64,000 bases of DNA. Source: Dimorphilus gyrociliatus (lineage: Eukaryota; Annelida; Polychaeta; Dinophilidae). The position numbers were made by a program, and so were the translations under genes. Location: the NCBI GenBank assembly GCA_904063045.1, contig CAJFCJ010000005.1, forward strand, positions 4,059,689 to 4,123,688. Reading direction: 5' to 3'. The notes beneath the pieces are model-generated. The model was not told where the DNA came from. It did not search any database and saw only the letters and a program-made list of their open reading frames with translations. Below, piece after piece: positions 23,998 through 35,280 of the stretch. The first letter of the stretch is position 1. Each line of letters starts with the position of its first letter.

Positions 23998-24953
23998 CTA
24001 TATGGCCCAAAGAATCTTCTCCATAAAGGAAGAATTGTTGTACCAAATGTTTGCAAAGAATATATCAATATGGCTGAAAAGGTTTCGACAATACATTAGT
24101 AAGTGATATAAAGTGAACGAAATAGGAATAAAATAATGCTTACTATCTTTATTTCGTCTAATCATATAAACAAGACAAAATACGAAAGCGATTAAAACTT
24201 GATATCGTAATTTTATATAACGAGATAAAATATCGTAAAAGCCTTTCTTTTTTTCGATAGTTTCTTCTAGTTCTTGCAGCTTTTCCTTATTCTTAGAATC
24301 GATATCGGCAGTTTCCAATTCTTTAGCTTTCATTACATATTTCGTCTTGAGATCATTATCTAGACCACAGCTCTCAGACAGTTTAATAATATCGTTGAAT
24401 TTTTTCTGAGGTGCCAATACATTAACAATATAATTGTCAAGTACTCCAAGATAATGTTCAGACGAAAAATTTGACTTATTATGTAACCATATATGGGCAA
24501 TGGCATTACAAGTTGCGTAGTCTTTGATTTTATAATGTAATTTTAAGCTATAAAAAATCAATTTATTCTTAAAGTTTTATTTTAATTATGAAAAAGAGAA
24601 TAAATCTAATATCTTACCATGTTAAGGTAATCAAACTAGGACAGTCTTCAATACCATTATAAATTTTTGTTACTAGTGGAAAAGCTTCTCTCCATTCGTT
24701 TAGTTCAGCGTAACATTGTATTGCCAATATACAAAATTCTTTTATTAGTTGCTTATTCCTAAATTAAATCAAAGTAACGTATACAGTATCCATTTATCGC
24801 TCAAACTACTTACTCTTCGGAATCTATTTTAGTCTTAAGAACGTCTAAGCATTGTAAGCAAATGTCTAAGGATTCTCGAAACTCTTTATTCATAATTAAT
24901 GAGTTTGCTGATCGGAGATTTGCGCGGAATTCTTCTATAGTTTGGTCTTCCAT
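23998..24953 (-). CDS. PEX26: Peroxisome assembly protein 26
   Basis: Tail-anchored peroxisomal membrane protein that docks the PEX1-PEX6 AAA complex for recycling of the import receptor PEX5. Three exons (descending): 24953-24814, 24758-24618, 24547-23998; 276 aa. The N-terminal part is helical, with CILAIQCYAELNEWREAF aligning to the family's conserved Ala-Glu-x-x-x-W segment, and a middle region HYLGVLDNYIVNVLAPQKKF. After a charged linker, a membrane segment (YQVLIAFVFCLVYMI) lies about 50 residues from the end, followed by a second hydrophobic stretch. Identity rests on order and spacing against vertebrate PEX26, since primary similarity is modest. A minus-strand AATAAA lies at 23959-23964. 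The yeast functional counterpart is PEX15. Confidence 0.8.
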
Positions 24954-25842
24954 AGTCGGCTAAAGTACAACAAATATTTCAATTGCAACGTTCTAAGCGA
25001 AAACTGGTAACAATATCAAAAAAACTAGAACGCGAGTCTTTAACAAGCCAACAAACTAGAAAAACTAGAAAGAAAAGTGATATTTTTTTAAAATAAGCCA
25101 AATAAATAATATGAGAAACGTATAGATTTTTTGTTCTAGTAGCATTTTGTAACAATTTAAAGTCACACTTAGAGATGGTAAACTTGTCAAACTAACTTTT
25201 TTATTATTGTCTACGAGTGAATATAGAAGATATCTATCTTTCTTCTATATAGATAATAGTATAAAGATAAAAGTTAAACAGAAACATAATAATAGAAAGA
25301 TATTTAAAAAATGTAATCAATTTATTTCATTACATAATATATAAACAATTATCAATTTTTTAATATTAATATTATTAATAATATAGCTGAGCATTTTAAT
25401 TGAGTTTTTATAAGGGTTTTTTGTTAGTTTTCATTTTTTACATTAAGAAAATATATAAAACTTTAACGAATATATAACATTAGAATGTTATGTTTATTTG
25501 TTTGAAAGGATTATATCTATTGAATATTAAATAATTCAATAAATCGTTTTTAATTTGTGGTATGAACAACTTTATATTACAATTTCTTAATTGTTTATAT
25601 TCATTTCATTAATAAGTCTATGGAAAATTGTTAAAATTAATAAATTTTTATTAGAAAGTAATAATTATGTATATTTATTTCGTTTTTAAGGTGAATTTGG
25701 AAATATAAAATTCAGTATGATCAGTTAGTGCGGGACTGCTCATCGGCTAAATTGCATTTTGCTAGAAACCAATAAATTGTCGAATTAAAGTTATTGACAC
25801 GCCTTGTTATCAGTTATTACCAAACTCACCCACTATTATATA
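24954..25842. other. Gap between PEX26 and the zinc-finger gene
   Basis: Very AT-rich. No gene seen. It must contain the promoters of the two divergent neighbours. Confidence 0.5.
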
Positions 25843-26587
25843 ATGAGGCAAGTATTTTTCACGTGTCGTTTTTTGTTGACTGTTTGACTAAGGCCCTCTA
25901 ATACAAGAATCGCGTTTGTAATTTTTTCAACATGGCCGACATGATTGTGTTTATTGAATTTCGTCTATTAAAATTACATAACATTATTTTCTTTATAGTC
26001 CTCCAATTAGTAAAGAAAACAAAGATATACTGCAGAAAATGATAATCGACACAATTGCAATGCTTTGTCGATCACATTTTGAGAAAGAACCCTATTTTAG
26101 GCTAGATGGCGTGGTGGGACTAACGCTATCCTCCGATGACGTTGTCCTTATCAATATGCATAAGGAAGTAGAAAATGAAACCGCTTTAATTAGCCATGTT
26201 CGAAAGAGGCCATTGGATGAGAAAGAATTAAACTCTGAAGACATTAAGCGAAGAAAGACGAAGAGGGAACAAGAAGACGATTCAGATTGGGTTGATCTAA
26301 CTGATCATGATATTGAAGTTAAGGAGGAAGTTGACGAACCAAATTATGAAACATTGCCCGATAATACAGCCCGACTAGAAGATGATAATAATCGACAAGA
26401 GGACCACTCTCAGGATGACCGGCAGACAGATACACCTCCAAAGAACAATTGGCCTGGCTTGGCAGGTAGTTCGACATCTTCTGCAGAATTTTGTGCTCCT
26501 GTAGTTGGTAAGATAGTTGCAACACCATTGTCAACAATATCTACTCTTTCAACAACCGGAGTAACATCAGCCGGTTCAACAAAGCAG
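25843..26587 (+). CDS. Common N-terminal part of an alternatively terminated C2H2 zinc-finger regulator
   Basis: Probable nuclear regulator. I read a five-base first coding exon (25843-25847, ATG AG), a GC-AG intron (donor AG|gcaagt), then 25999-26587, giving 198 residues; starting at the in-frame ATG at 26039 is the alternative. There is no BTB domain. The first 65 residues look folded (YFRLDGVVGLTLSSDDVVLI); the rest is acidic and disordered, with a KRRKTKR nuclear localisation signal, a SUMO-interaction-like WVDLTDHD and a sumoylation-like VKEE. The exon ends in phase 0 (ACA AAG CAG|gttcgc), the phase of each zinc-finger exon downstream. Reading through the donor gives a stop after 25 more residues, a possible truncated isoform. 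Layout recalls insect lola and mod(mdg4), but the N-terminus is unrelated. Confidence 0.65.
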
Positions 26588-27659
26588 GTTCGCATATATT
26601 TACTTCGCATTTTCTTGCCTTTAACCCACCCTTCGCCCCTAAAATTTAGCACTATACCAAAGTAATAATTACGAAAGAAAGTCTTAAATAGAATATCTGA
26701 GAGTAAATAAAGAAAATTACGCTTCCTTCGTTTATTCTATATTTAATCTTAATTTAGAAGATTCATACGTAATCTATAGGAAGTAAAGCGTAGTTTTCAA
26801 TCTTTCTTTTCTATTTTCATTTTCCTTATTTGCTTTTATTTACTTCTTTTTCTACTTCTGATTTTCTCATTCTTCTTCTGCTTCTTTTCCTTTCTCTATT
26901 TCCTTCTAGTCAAGTCTAAGTTTTAATTTATTCAACATAAACAAACCGTATTATTGTTATTATTATTATTGTTATTTTCTGTCGTAAATCTTTCTCTCCC
27001 TAGATAAATTATTCATAAGATACGCATGTTAATGAACAAATAGTCACCTGTTAAAAGAAGAAGAAAAAGTAAAACATATAAAATATTCAAAGCACAAAAA
27101 TCAAGTAAAAACAGCCACAACAGCAAGAAAAGATATATAATATCAGAAAGAGATGTGATCTATTCTAGTTATAATTAAATCTTTTAATCTTAACATCATT
27201 TAAATAACTAATTAGCGAAGGAAAAATGACAAAAAATAGGACGTTACCTTTTTGCTTAATCTGTGAAAATGAGTCAAATACGTTATCAAATGTATACAAC
27301 CCTTGTATTATAATTATTTTTATAACTTATTTTTTCTTTTATATTTTTTAGTGATAGGTTTATTAGTTTGTTATTTTATTCACTTATTCGTTCATTCACT
27401 CAGTCATTATTTTTATATTAAGTAGTAAAAGGGAAGAAGAAATATTTGGGAGTTGATGACCCATCAATTTTTCAACCAGTACATTTTCACTTTCGTTTTT
27501 ACTCATTTAATATTAGTAATATTTTTTAAAATATGTTCAACTTATAGTGTACAGTATAGAATGTATTAAGAAATGTATTACTTTTATAATCGTTCTACTG
27601 TAAAAGTGCACATCTGCACATTTATTACAGTTTATCCATAATTTTCTTTCTATCGTTTC

Positions 27660-27672
27660 TCTCTCCCTCTCT

Positions 27673-27729
<57 letters not shown>

Positions 27730-27732
27730 ATC
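27660..27732. repeat. (TC)n microsatellite
   Basis: TC dinucleotide run with few interruptions. Its complement creates a spurious Arg/Glu-repeat open frame on the minus strand. Confidence 0.9.
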
Positions 27733-28146
27733 TCTGTAAAATCAACTATTATTTTGTTTCTGATATACAAATATCCGTTTATAAATTGCAGTTTATATTG
27801 ATATTACGATAAGAGAATGATACAAATACTGATCTGTTCAAGACATATTTTTTCGATTACTTTGAAATATATTTAAAAATAAAAAAAAAGGGGTGAGGAT
27901 GGGAAAGGGAACATTGGGGAGTTGGGGAGAAATGGTTATTTTAAAAAAAAATATACTTTTTCTCTTTTTTTCTTTATGTTCTAAATGGGAAAATTTAAAT
28001 TAGAGATATCAACAAAAAAAAAGTAATAAGTTTACTTATATTCTCAGGTAAAAAAAAAAGAAAAAGATACCTAACAAACATTAATTAACTATATATTTTA
28101 TATAAATTAATATACCTTTTAGTTGTTGGAGAGATTGACTGCTTCG

Positions 28147-28178
28147 TTCAAAAAAAGAGGGTCTTCTCTTTTTTTGAA
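28147..28178. repeat. Perfect 13-bp inverted repeat with 6-nt loop
   Basis: TTCAAAAAAAGAG and its exact complement CTCTTTTTTTGAA flank GGTCTT. It sits in the intron, about 500 bp before the first zinc-finger terminal exon. Confidence 0.7.
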
Positions 28179-28679
28179 ATGCTTGTACTAAATTATAGAA
28201 AATAATCTAATATCTTCCTTCTAAATCTATACTATTAATTATGTTTAAAACATGAATTAATTGAATTGTTAACAACAATTAGATCAATGAAATCGAATTG
28301 AAAATTTATCAATTAAATGAATAATAGATTATATGAGAAGAAATCTTGGATAATTTAATAATTTTTTAAATTGAGGCTTAAGAAAAAAATTAAATGAAAG
28401 AACGTTTCGTAGTGAATGAATGTTATCACTTTCAAAGAATTATATTATATAGTCAACTCATGATCTCTTCCTCTCTAATTGTTTGGAATAAGTTTTAAAT
28501 TACTTTTTTTTTCATTGATTTTTCATCTCAATTAAAAAGAATGAAAAAAAAATTAATCCTTTGATTAGTAAACACAAAAGGCTTTTTTTTTTATTTTTGT
28601 TTCGCGTACAAGTTAAAATGAAAATAAAAAAAAATAGAAATAAGGCAAAAGTGCTGACCTGCGGTCTTTCATAACGCAG

Positions 28680-28970
28680 AGAGAAAAAGTAAAGAAGGAA
28701 CCTTCGGTATGCGTCGAATGCGGCAAGTGGTTCTCGAGCAGGGCGCACGTCCGCCGACATATGAGGAAACACACTGGCGAAACACCTTATGCATGCTCTT
28801 TTTGCCAAAGTCGCTTTTCACGTAGTGATGAATTGAAGACGCACGTTGTGCGAAAACACCCAGAACAATGTTGTTATTCATGCAGTTCTTGTACTCAGAG
28901 ATTTGTTAGCGAGAAGCATCTGAGCAGGCACAAGTGTATTAACGATCAAATTAAATTGCCGACAAGTTAG
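28680..28970 (+). CDS. Alternative terminal exon 1: C2H2 zinc fingers
   Basis: Acceptor cgcag, phase 0, 96 residues to a TAG. Two good C2H2 fingers (VCVECGKWF...HVRRHMRKH and YACSFCQSRF...HVVRKH) joined by the classical linker TGETPYA, then a third finger that keeps CSSC but ends in an imperfect His/Cys pattern (HLSRHKC). Likely the DNA-binding tail of one isoform of the gene starting at 25843. Its phase and stop codon match the other terminal exons at 30717 and 31378. Confidence 0.75.
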   Translation, partial: REKVKKEPSVCVECGKWFSSRAHVRRHMRKHTGETPYACSFCQSRFSRSDELKTHVVRKHPEQCCYSCSSCTQRFVSEKHLSRHKCINDQIKLPTS

Positions 28971-30716
28971 GAATATTCTTTTTTTTATGTTTTTTTTTGT
29001 GAAGAGAATTTTTGTATATATTCAAATAATTGAATGATAATACAAGAACAAATTGGTTCAATATTGGTATATATTTGAAAAACTATCTCTGAAATTTACT
29101 CATGCCGAAGGTGGCCTCTTGCTGCTGAGGTCGTCGGAAAATTTACTGAACAGAAGTATATATCTCTACACCTATTATGCTTTCTCTCTCTTTTTCTTTC
29201 TTTCTTTCTATCTTTGTTTATATATCTAATATGTATGATCTTCCTCTTTATTCTGTCACTCTGTCTCTCTCTCTTTTTCGCTCTCTCTCTCTCTCTCTCT
29301 CATTTCTAATTCTAATCTATAATACCTCTTCTAGTCTAGTAGTCATCTTTCATCCTCATTTTTTTTTATCTCTCAGTGTGTTTTCACACACCTTCACATA
29401 ATATTTCATAGCGAAATATGTATTCACAATATTATACTATATATGTATATATGCAATATTTGTTATAGTATATACACATAAATATTGACTAAACAATTTC
29501 TCGTATAACGATATCCGGGCGTCGAGAATACGAGAACGTGACCACCTGTTAAGCTGACCAAAGGGAGAAAAAGAAAAAGGTAAAAGAGTAGGAAAGTAGG
29601 AGGATGAGGATGAGGAGAAGGAGGAGAAGGAAAATGAAAAAGAAATTGTGGAAAAATTAAGAGGAATGTGATAAGCGAGAAAGATAAGGAGAAAAAAAAA
29701 GCAAGAAAGAAGTATATTTGTATATTATGGTATATGAATAATTGCTTTTATTAGTAATAAGAGAATTGAATTTAAAAGAATCTATCTATACTGTTTGTTT
29801 TTGAAAAACGTTAATTTTAATAGGAAAGCAAAATAAAGAAGAATAGTTTGCTAAGGAGTTAGAATCTATCATAAATACATAAAATCATATAAGTTGATTA
29901 GCATTAATGGAAAGTTTATGATGTTCTTTCTAGTTTTTTTACTCTTTACTGAATTAAACATTCCATAAATATTCATGATATATAAAGCTAACTGTCCTAT
30001 AATAGATTTGGGAATACTCCCATTGTCATACACCGTTACCTTCACATGGAAACGTTGCCCGACCCGAGAGAACACAGTACGGGTGAAAGGCCATTTCCGT
30101 ACAATCATTGTGGTAAGAGCTTCAAGGGTGGGCAGTTTTTGCAACCGGATTTTTATATAGGCTTAAAGGCCCTATTCATATTAAGAGAAAAGTGGGCTTT
30201 AGATAATATTGTTGGCTTGTTCATCTTGACTATTTATCATTACTATTTGAATTTTGCGGAAAAAAAGAGACTAAAACAAAACTTTTGGCGAAGATCTTTT
30301 GTTCTCCCGCAAATAAAACGAATGAGAAGAAATTATTAAATAGAATTTGAGATTATTTTTACAACCAAATAATATCATAAAATGATCTCAACAGCAATTA
30401 AAACAAAACCGATGTAAAGTTCTTATCTATGAAGAGAAATAGTCGTATCCCTATCATTCAAGATATTTTGTGATATTTTTAAATCCCTTTTGTTTTTCAT
30501 TGTCTTCTTAGTTTTACCTTTCTGTCTCTTTTTTTTTCTTTCTTTCTATTTTTATGTCATTTTTTTCTGTTTTTTTTACGTAAACAAAAACATCAAAAAA
30601 CAAACAAACAACAAAACAAAACAAACTAAAAGACGAAACTCTTTTGATTTCATACAAAAAAAATAATAAAACAAACAAAAAATTGGAGTTTGCACAACTT
30701 ATTTTTTCTTAAGCAG
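28971..30716. other. Interval between terminal exons 1 and 3, with one decayed exon
   Basis: Holds a TC tract near 29261-29305, a purine-rich stretch near 29560-29710 and the degenerate finger exon at 29992-30170. Nothing else is supported. Confidence 0.5.
29992..30170 (+). pseudogene. Decayed C2H2 zinc-finger exon
   Basis: An open frame still carries finger skeletons: VIHRYLHMETL (the H-x3-H end of a finger), REHSTGERPF (the classical linker) and NHCGKSFKGGQFL (second half of a C-x2-C knuckle). The needed residues are gone: the first finger has no cysteines, the second has one, and its histidines are replaced. The frame runs on to 30339 without finger features. It lies in the same array and strand as the intact exons, so it is best read as a dead copy. 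Confidence 0.55.
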
Positions 30717-31082
30717 GGAAAGTTGAAAAAGTGCCAAATTTGCCAGAAAGAATTATCAAGTCAAAGAGTACTTAGACGCCACGCCAAGACTCATAATTCG
30801 GAAAGAAAGTTCCTTTGTAAAGTATGCGGAAATTCTTATAAACGATCGGATCATTTAAACGAACACGTTCTTCACAAACATCCTCAAATTGAACGTTTTT
30901 TATGTATGGTTTGCAAGACCAAATTTAAGAAGATGACAGATTTTAAACATCATACAACTACTGTTCATGCTAATACACCAATTATGATAAGAGATTGTGA
31001 TTCGGACGGTTTTATAGAGAAAATTGCGGTTGTAGAATATAATAGAGAGGCCGAAATAGCAGACGCTTCGTTGTTGTCTTAG
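30717..31082 (+). CDS. Alternative terminal exon 3: C2H2 zinc fingers
   Basis: Acceptor aagcag, phase 0, 121 residues to a TAG. Three C2H2 fingers: KCQICQKEL...RRHAKTH, FLCKVCGNSY...EHVLHKH and FLCMVCKTKF...HHTTTVH. An acidic tail (DCDSDGF, then EYNREAEIAD) follows, which the sister exons lack. Finger 2 and the KHP that follows it align with the same place in exons 1 and 4, showing common descent. Confidence 0.75.
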   Translation, partial: GKLKKCQICQKELSSQRVLRRHAKTHNSERKFLCKVCGNSYKRSDHLNEHVLHKHPQIERFLCMVCKTKFKKMTDFKHHTTTVHANTPIMIRDCDSDGFIEKIAVVEYNREAEIADASLLS

Positions 31083-31377
31083 TTGATTTTGTCAAAAAAA
31101 AGTGTAAATAACCGAAATGTACAAAAAAAAATACGAAAACAAAAATAGCTATAATAAACTAAACACCAAAAAACATCAAAAAAATGAAAGATATACATTA
31201 ACCTATATTTTTAAGTCCTAAAAGAGAAAAAGAACTTTATTAATTAGTTGCATAGAATGAAAGAGAATGTCCTCGTTTTAGGGTTAAACCTAAGAGAAAA
31301 AGTATAAAAACAAACAAAACAACAGCAAAAAAACCAAAACTCTTTAAATATTGACTTTGTACTCTGTATATATATAG

Positions 31378-31650
31378 GTACGGGATAAGCGAACGTGTCA
31401 GCTATGCCTAAAGAGGTTCCCATCTTCAGCACACGTCCATCGACATATGGTGGTTCACACGAAGGAAAAACGCTATGCCTGCCTTTATTGTGATGTCAGA
31501 TACTCGCAAAAAACTCACTTGACAAGTCATATTGCTAAAAAGCATCCAGAAATTTCACCCTTCTCTTGCGATTGCTGTTCAATGAAATTTAAGAGCTATA
31601 AGGAGATGAAAGAACATCGAAACACCAATCATTTCTTATCCTTGGCCTAA
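31378..31650 (+). CDS. Alternative terminal exon 4: C2H2 zinc fingers
   Basis: Acceptor tatatag, phase 0, 90 residues to a TAA. Three fingers: TCQLCLKRF...HRHMVVH, YACLYCDVRY...SHIAKKH and FSCDCCSMKF...EHRNTNH. Finger 1 is closest to that of exon 1 (shared HV.RHM). It would give a third DNA-binding tail to the common exon at 25999-26587. The 295-nt interval before it (31083-31377) is A-rich with nothing coding. Confidence 0.75.
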   Translation, partial: VRDKRTCQLCLKRFPSSAHVHRHMVVHTKEKRYACLYCDVRYSQKTHLTSHIAKKHPEISPFSCDCCSMKFKSYKEMKEHRNTNHFLSLA

Positions 31651-34600
31651 TCTACGTGATCTTCCCGTTCATTAATCGTAGCTATATGACTATTCGCCTG
31701 TAAACCATTCATCATAATCCGTCAAAAGCAGGGGGAGAAGGGGATGAAACAAGCTCAAGGTCATTAGTAAATTACTGCAAAGATTATCCATAAGAGAAGG
31801 TGGAATAAAAGATTGGTTTGAATAAATGTTTGAGAAGAATTGTTAAGAAAAAGAAAGAATTCTACCTTTTAAGTGGCTGTTTATCTCACGAAAAAGTCAT
31901 TATTGTTCCTTATATATAACAAGTCCGTAATTGCAGTTTCTCTATATAACATCGTAAATAATCCATGATTCTTTTCCAAGTTAAGAAAAGACAAATAAGC
32001 ATGCATACTATAAATAGTATATCAGTATATATGCAATATATACCATATGTAAAAGAAAATGCAATAATTCTTTGATGAACATGTTCTATACTGTCAGAGT
32101 TTATCCCTCCAAAGAAAACCTATGAGGGCGGAAGAACATTTCTCTACTCGGGTTGTGGGAACCTTGTTTTCGACTTAGCCGCCCCTAATTATAGCTCAAA
32201 GTCGATCCGAAGCCAAAATATTTCGCAATTTCCCATCATTTTATTTATGAAATATAGTGAACTATTTTCAAACGAAACTAAACTCACGAAATCATTTTCT
32301 CGGTCGCAATCTAAAGCACGCAAATCATCTAGACTTTCATTAAACAAATTATACCGATTACTAAAGATTCCCAGTATTCCCTCCTTCCTTCCTGCTTCTT
32401 TTCCGTTCTCTTTCTCTCTTTTCTTTTTATTATTAGAGGAATTGAAACAATTGAAGGTCCATCCATAAGTTACGTAATGGATGTTTTACTTGTTCTTCTT
32501 ATATTTTCCATAATAAATTTTATTAAGTAAATAGAGCTATGAATTAATAAAAACTCTACTTGAAACCATTTTCCTTTCTTCATTCAATCTCTTTAATATC
32601 CTAAGCTTTGATTCTCTGTCTTTCTTTCTCTCTCTCTCTCTCTCTCTCGACCACTTTCATAATATAGCTTCTTTTTCCCTTTAATCCGAATTAATTCCCC
32701 CCTTCTACTTTTTAAATTACACATTCCATCTTACAACAATATGCGCTTATGTACACGAATACATAATTAAACATTCATTCATTCATTCACCCATTTATTT
32801 CATTTCGCCTTTCTTCCCTTCCATCTAAAGTCACCGATACACAATTAAATTACGCAATGGGTAACGTAAGAATCTATTTTAAAGCTTTTTCGACAGTTGG
32901 ACATAAAGGAAGAATTGATTGATTTTGGGTAGCACGTAACTGTGTTGCCCAGAAGTTTGTCTTGGCTTTTAACAGATGATGAAAACGTCTACAAGATGCA
33001 AATTAAATGATTTACGGTAACAGATAAACCCTCTAGAGGATATTCAATAACACATAAGGTTTCCTCTTTATTAGTCACTTATAGAGTATACGACTTACAC
33101 CTGCTGGCAAATTTGCAAAGTTTTAACGAATGACATTAGAAGACAAAGGAAAGAGGAATTCATTAGAATTATTAGTCGTTCTTGCCTCTTTCCTCGAAAA
33201 TAAAAAGGATGAGAATTAAGAGACGCAATAAGAATATCAATAATCAACTATACAAGTATAGTACACTTTTTTATTAGTCAAAGTAAGAAACGTTCATCGT
33301 AAGTGGAGGTGTCATCACTAAAAAACCATCACAATTAATTAAATTATATCCAAAAGGCATTTGCTATTTCTTTTCTCTCGTTTATAATCTCCTTTCTTCT
33401 ACATCATTAATTAGGCAAGAAATTGACATAAGATGCACTACTTCCGCTTTTCAACCTAATAACCCAATAGTAATTTTATTCAAGTGAACGCAGAAAATTA
33501 TTAACCTTTGCACGATACTTACCTGTATTTGAAAGTCACTTTCTATGCCTCTTCGTCTGCCTATCTTTCTATACTGTATCTCTTCTCTCTCTCTCTCTCT
33601 CTCTTTTTTTTTCTTTTTATTTTGCTTCTCTATCCCTGTCTCTATCTCTCCGTATTTCTCTTCATTATGCTGTAATGCTAAGTAAAATGAATATTTCTTT
33701 GGAAAAAGTTACTTCGCATAAGACTGAGCATAACACAACCTGGCAATTAACGAAGGTAATAAATAGATGCTTTAGCAACTTTCATGTCACAAAATTCCAA
33801 TAGATTGGCTATTTCTTTAGATAAATTAAAAAAAAAAACCAATACCAGATAAGTGAGTTAGTTTTCATTAATCAAAGAAACTTATGCGCCTACGGGAAGA
33901 AGAAGAAAAAGACAGGAAAAGATATTTCATACAAAAGGACGATGGAAAATAGGGTATTAAAGAGGTATGAAGAAGAACAAAGAAAGAAGAAAGTTGGAAA
34001 AAAATTGAAAATAAAAGTTGAGAATAAACTGGACGGTATCGTCCGTAAAGATAGTCAAAAGAAAGCGTGACATACATGAAGGATAAGGCCAAAATGGAAT
34101 ACAAATTTAGCACCTAAATTCTAGAATTTCCCACCATTGGCCATTCTGCACACTTTAGCCGAATAATTCAGAATATGTTTTCCCTGTTTTTTTTACTGAG
34201 TAATACATAGATAATAAATAAAAGCAAAAAGTGGGGCACAGAGGTAGGGGGACGGAGAAAGAGAAAGGGAGAGAGAGGAGCGGGAAAGAATTGACAAACA
34301 TTAAAAAACAAGCACTTTTTCAGGTCAACATTCGCATAATACAAAACATGTGAAAAAAGCATTATAGTAGAGGAAATCAACATGACTAACAATAAGGCTA
34401 AAGTAATAGATATACAAATAAAAAAACGTATAAAAATGTTGAATATGTCATTTATTATCACCTAAAATGATTATTTCGTTAAGTTACGTAAGAGTCAACT
34501 GGAAATAAGCGACAAAACTTTATAATAGCAAACAATAAGAAGAGAGAAACCTTTCAAAAAAATCTGTACTAAAGAAAAGAAGAGTAAATAAAGGGCTTTT

Positions 34601-35280
34601 TTACTGCAATACAGCGCTTTTTTTATACAGATTTTTTTTTGCAGTGTTACAGCAGCCAATTTATTTTATATAGCTGCAATTCCGCTAAGGTAAAAGTTAA
34701 AATATCTCAAAATTTGCAATATTTATGTTTGGTTCTCTAGTGAATTTTCTCGACATATAACTAGGCATATATACTGTATATACATATATATATTTATATG
34801 TATATACTGTTTTATATATATATCATATTTTCCTCCATCGCAATTGTCTGTAAATATTTATATTCATTAAGGGATTTCAAAATGTCTCGTCTATAATATA
34901 TCAAGGTAATAGGAGCAATTATCTGTTTTTTAAGAAAAAATTGTTGGAAGAGAGAAAACTAAGGAAGAGAAAGAGCGTTACCCATCAAGTATGATATTTA
35001 GTGCACTTTTCACAATAAAAAAAGTTATTTAGCTGGGATTTTTTCTATATTATTACTATTATAACCAGTGCTTCTACTGGTTTGAGTATCTCTTTACTTT
35101 TGTCGCTAAGTAGAAAAAGAATAAAATAGTCCACAAATAGGTTACAGTATAGTGTGTCCTTTAAACTTAAAAAAAAATCAATAGTCTGCTCACCTTCCCT
35201 TTTTAACAAAAAAAAAAGGATATCTGCAGCATATTTATACATTGTTTTATTGATATTAAAAAGAAATAGTGATGAATCTG
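31651..35280. other. Gene-free interval between the zinc-finger array and the GPCR pair
   Basis: AT-rich with TC tracts near 32617-32648 and 33580-33612. Open frames here are low-complexity and lack domains. It includes the doubtful finger relic at 32101-32180 and a palindromic TATAC/GTATA element near 34774. Confidence 0.5.
32101..32180 (+). pseudogene. Possible second decayed zinc-finger relic
   Basis: One frame reads KTYEGGRTFLYSGCGNLVF, which resembles the linker plus knuckle of a finger (TGEKPF.C..CG) with the first Cys lost. Very short, so this may be chance, but it is on the right strand and just past the array. Confidence 0.25.

Larger units (their letters stand above)
26588..28679. 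other. Intron upstream of the zinc-finger exon array
   Basis: AT-rich with a TC microsatellite at about 27660-27732 and a perfect hairpin at 28147-28178. No further finger exon found. Confidence 0.5.

Noticed and set aside
27225-27310. A PFCLIC stretch resembling the first knuckle of a C2H2 finger
   Set aside because: No histidine pair follows, and the phase-0 frame from the nearest acceptor hits a stop at once.
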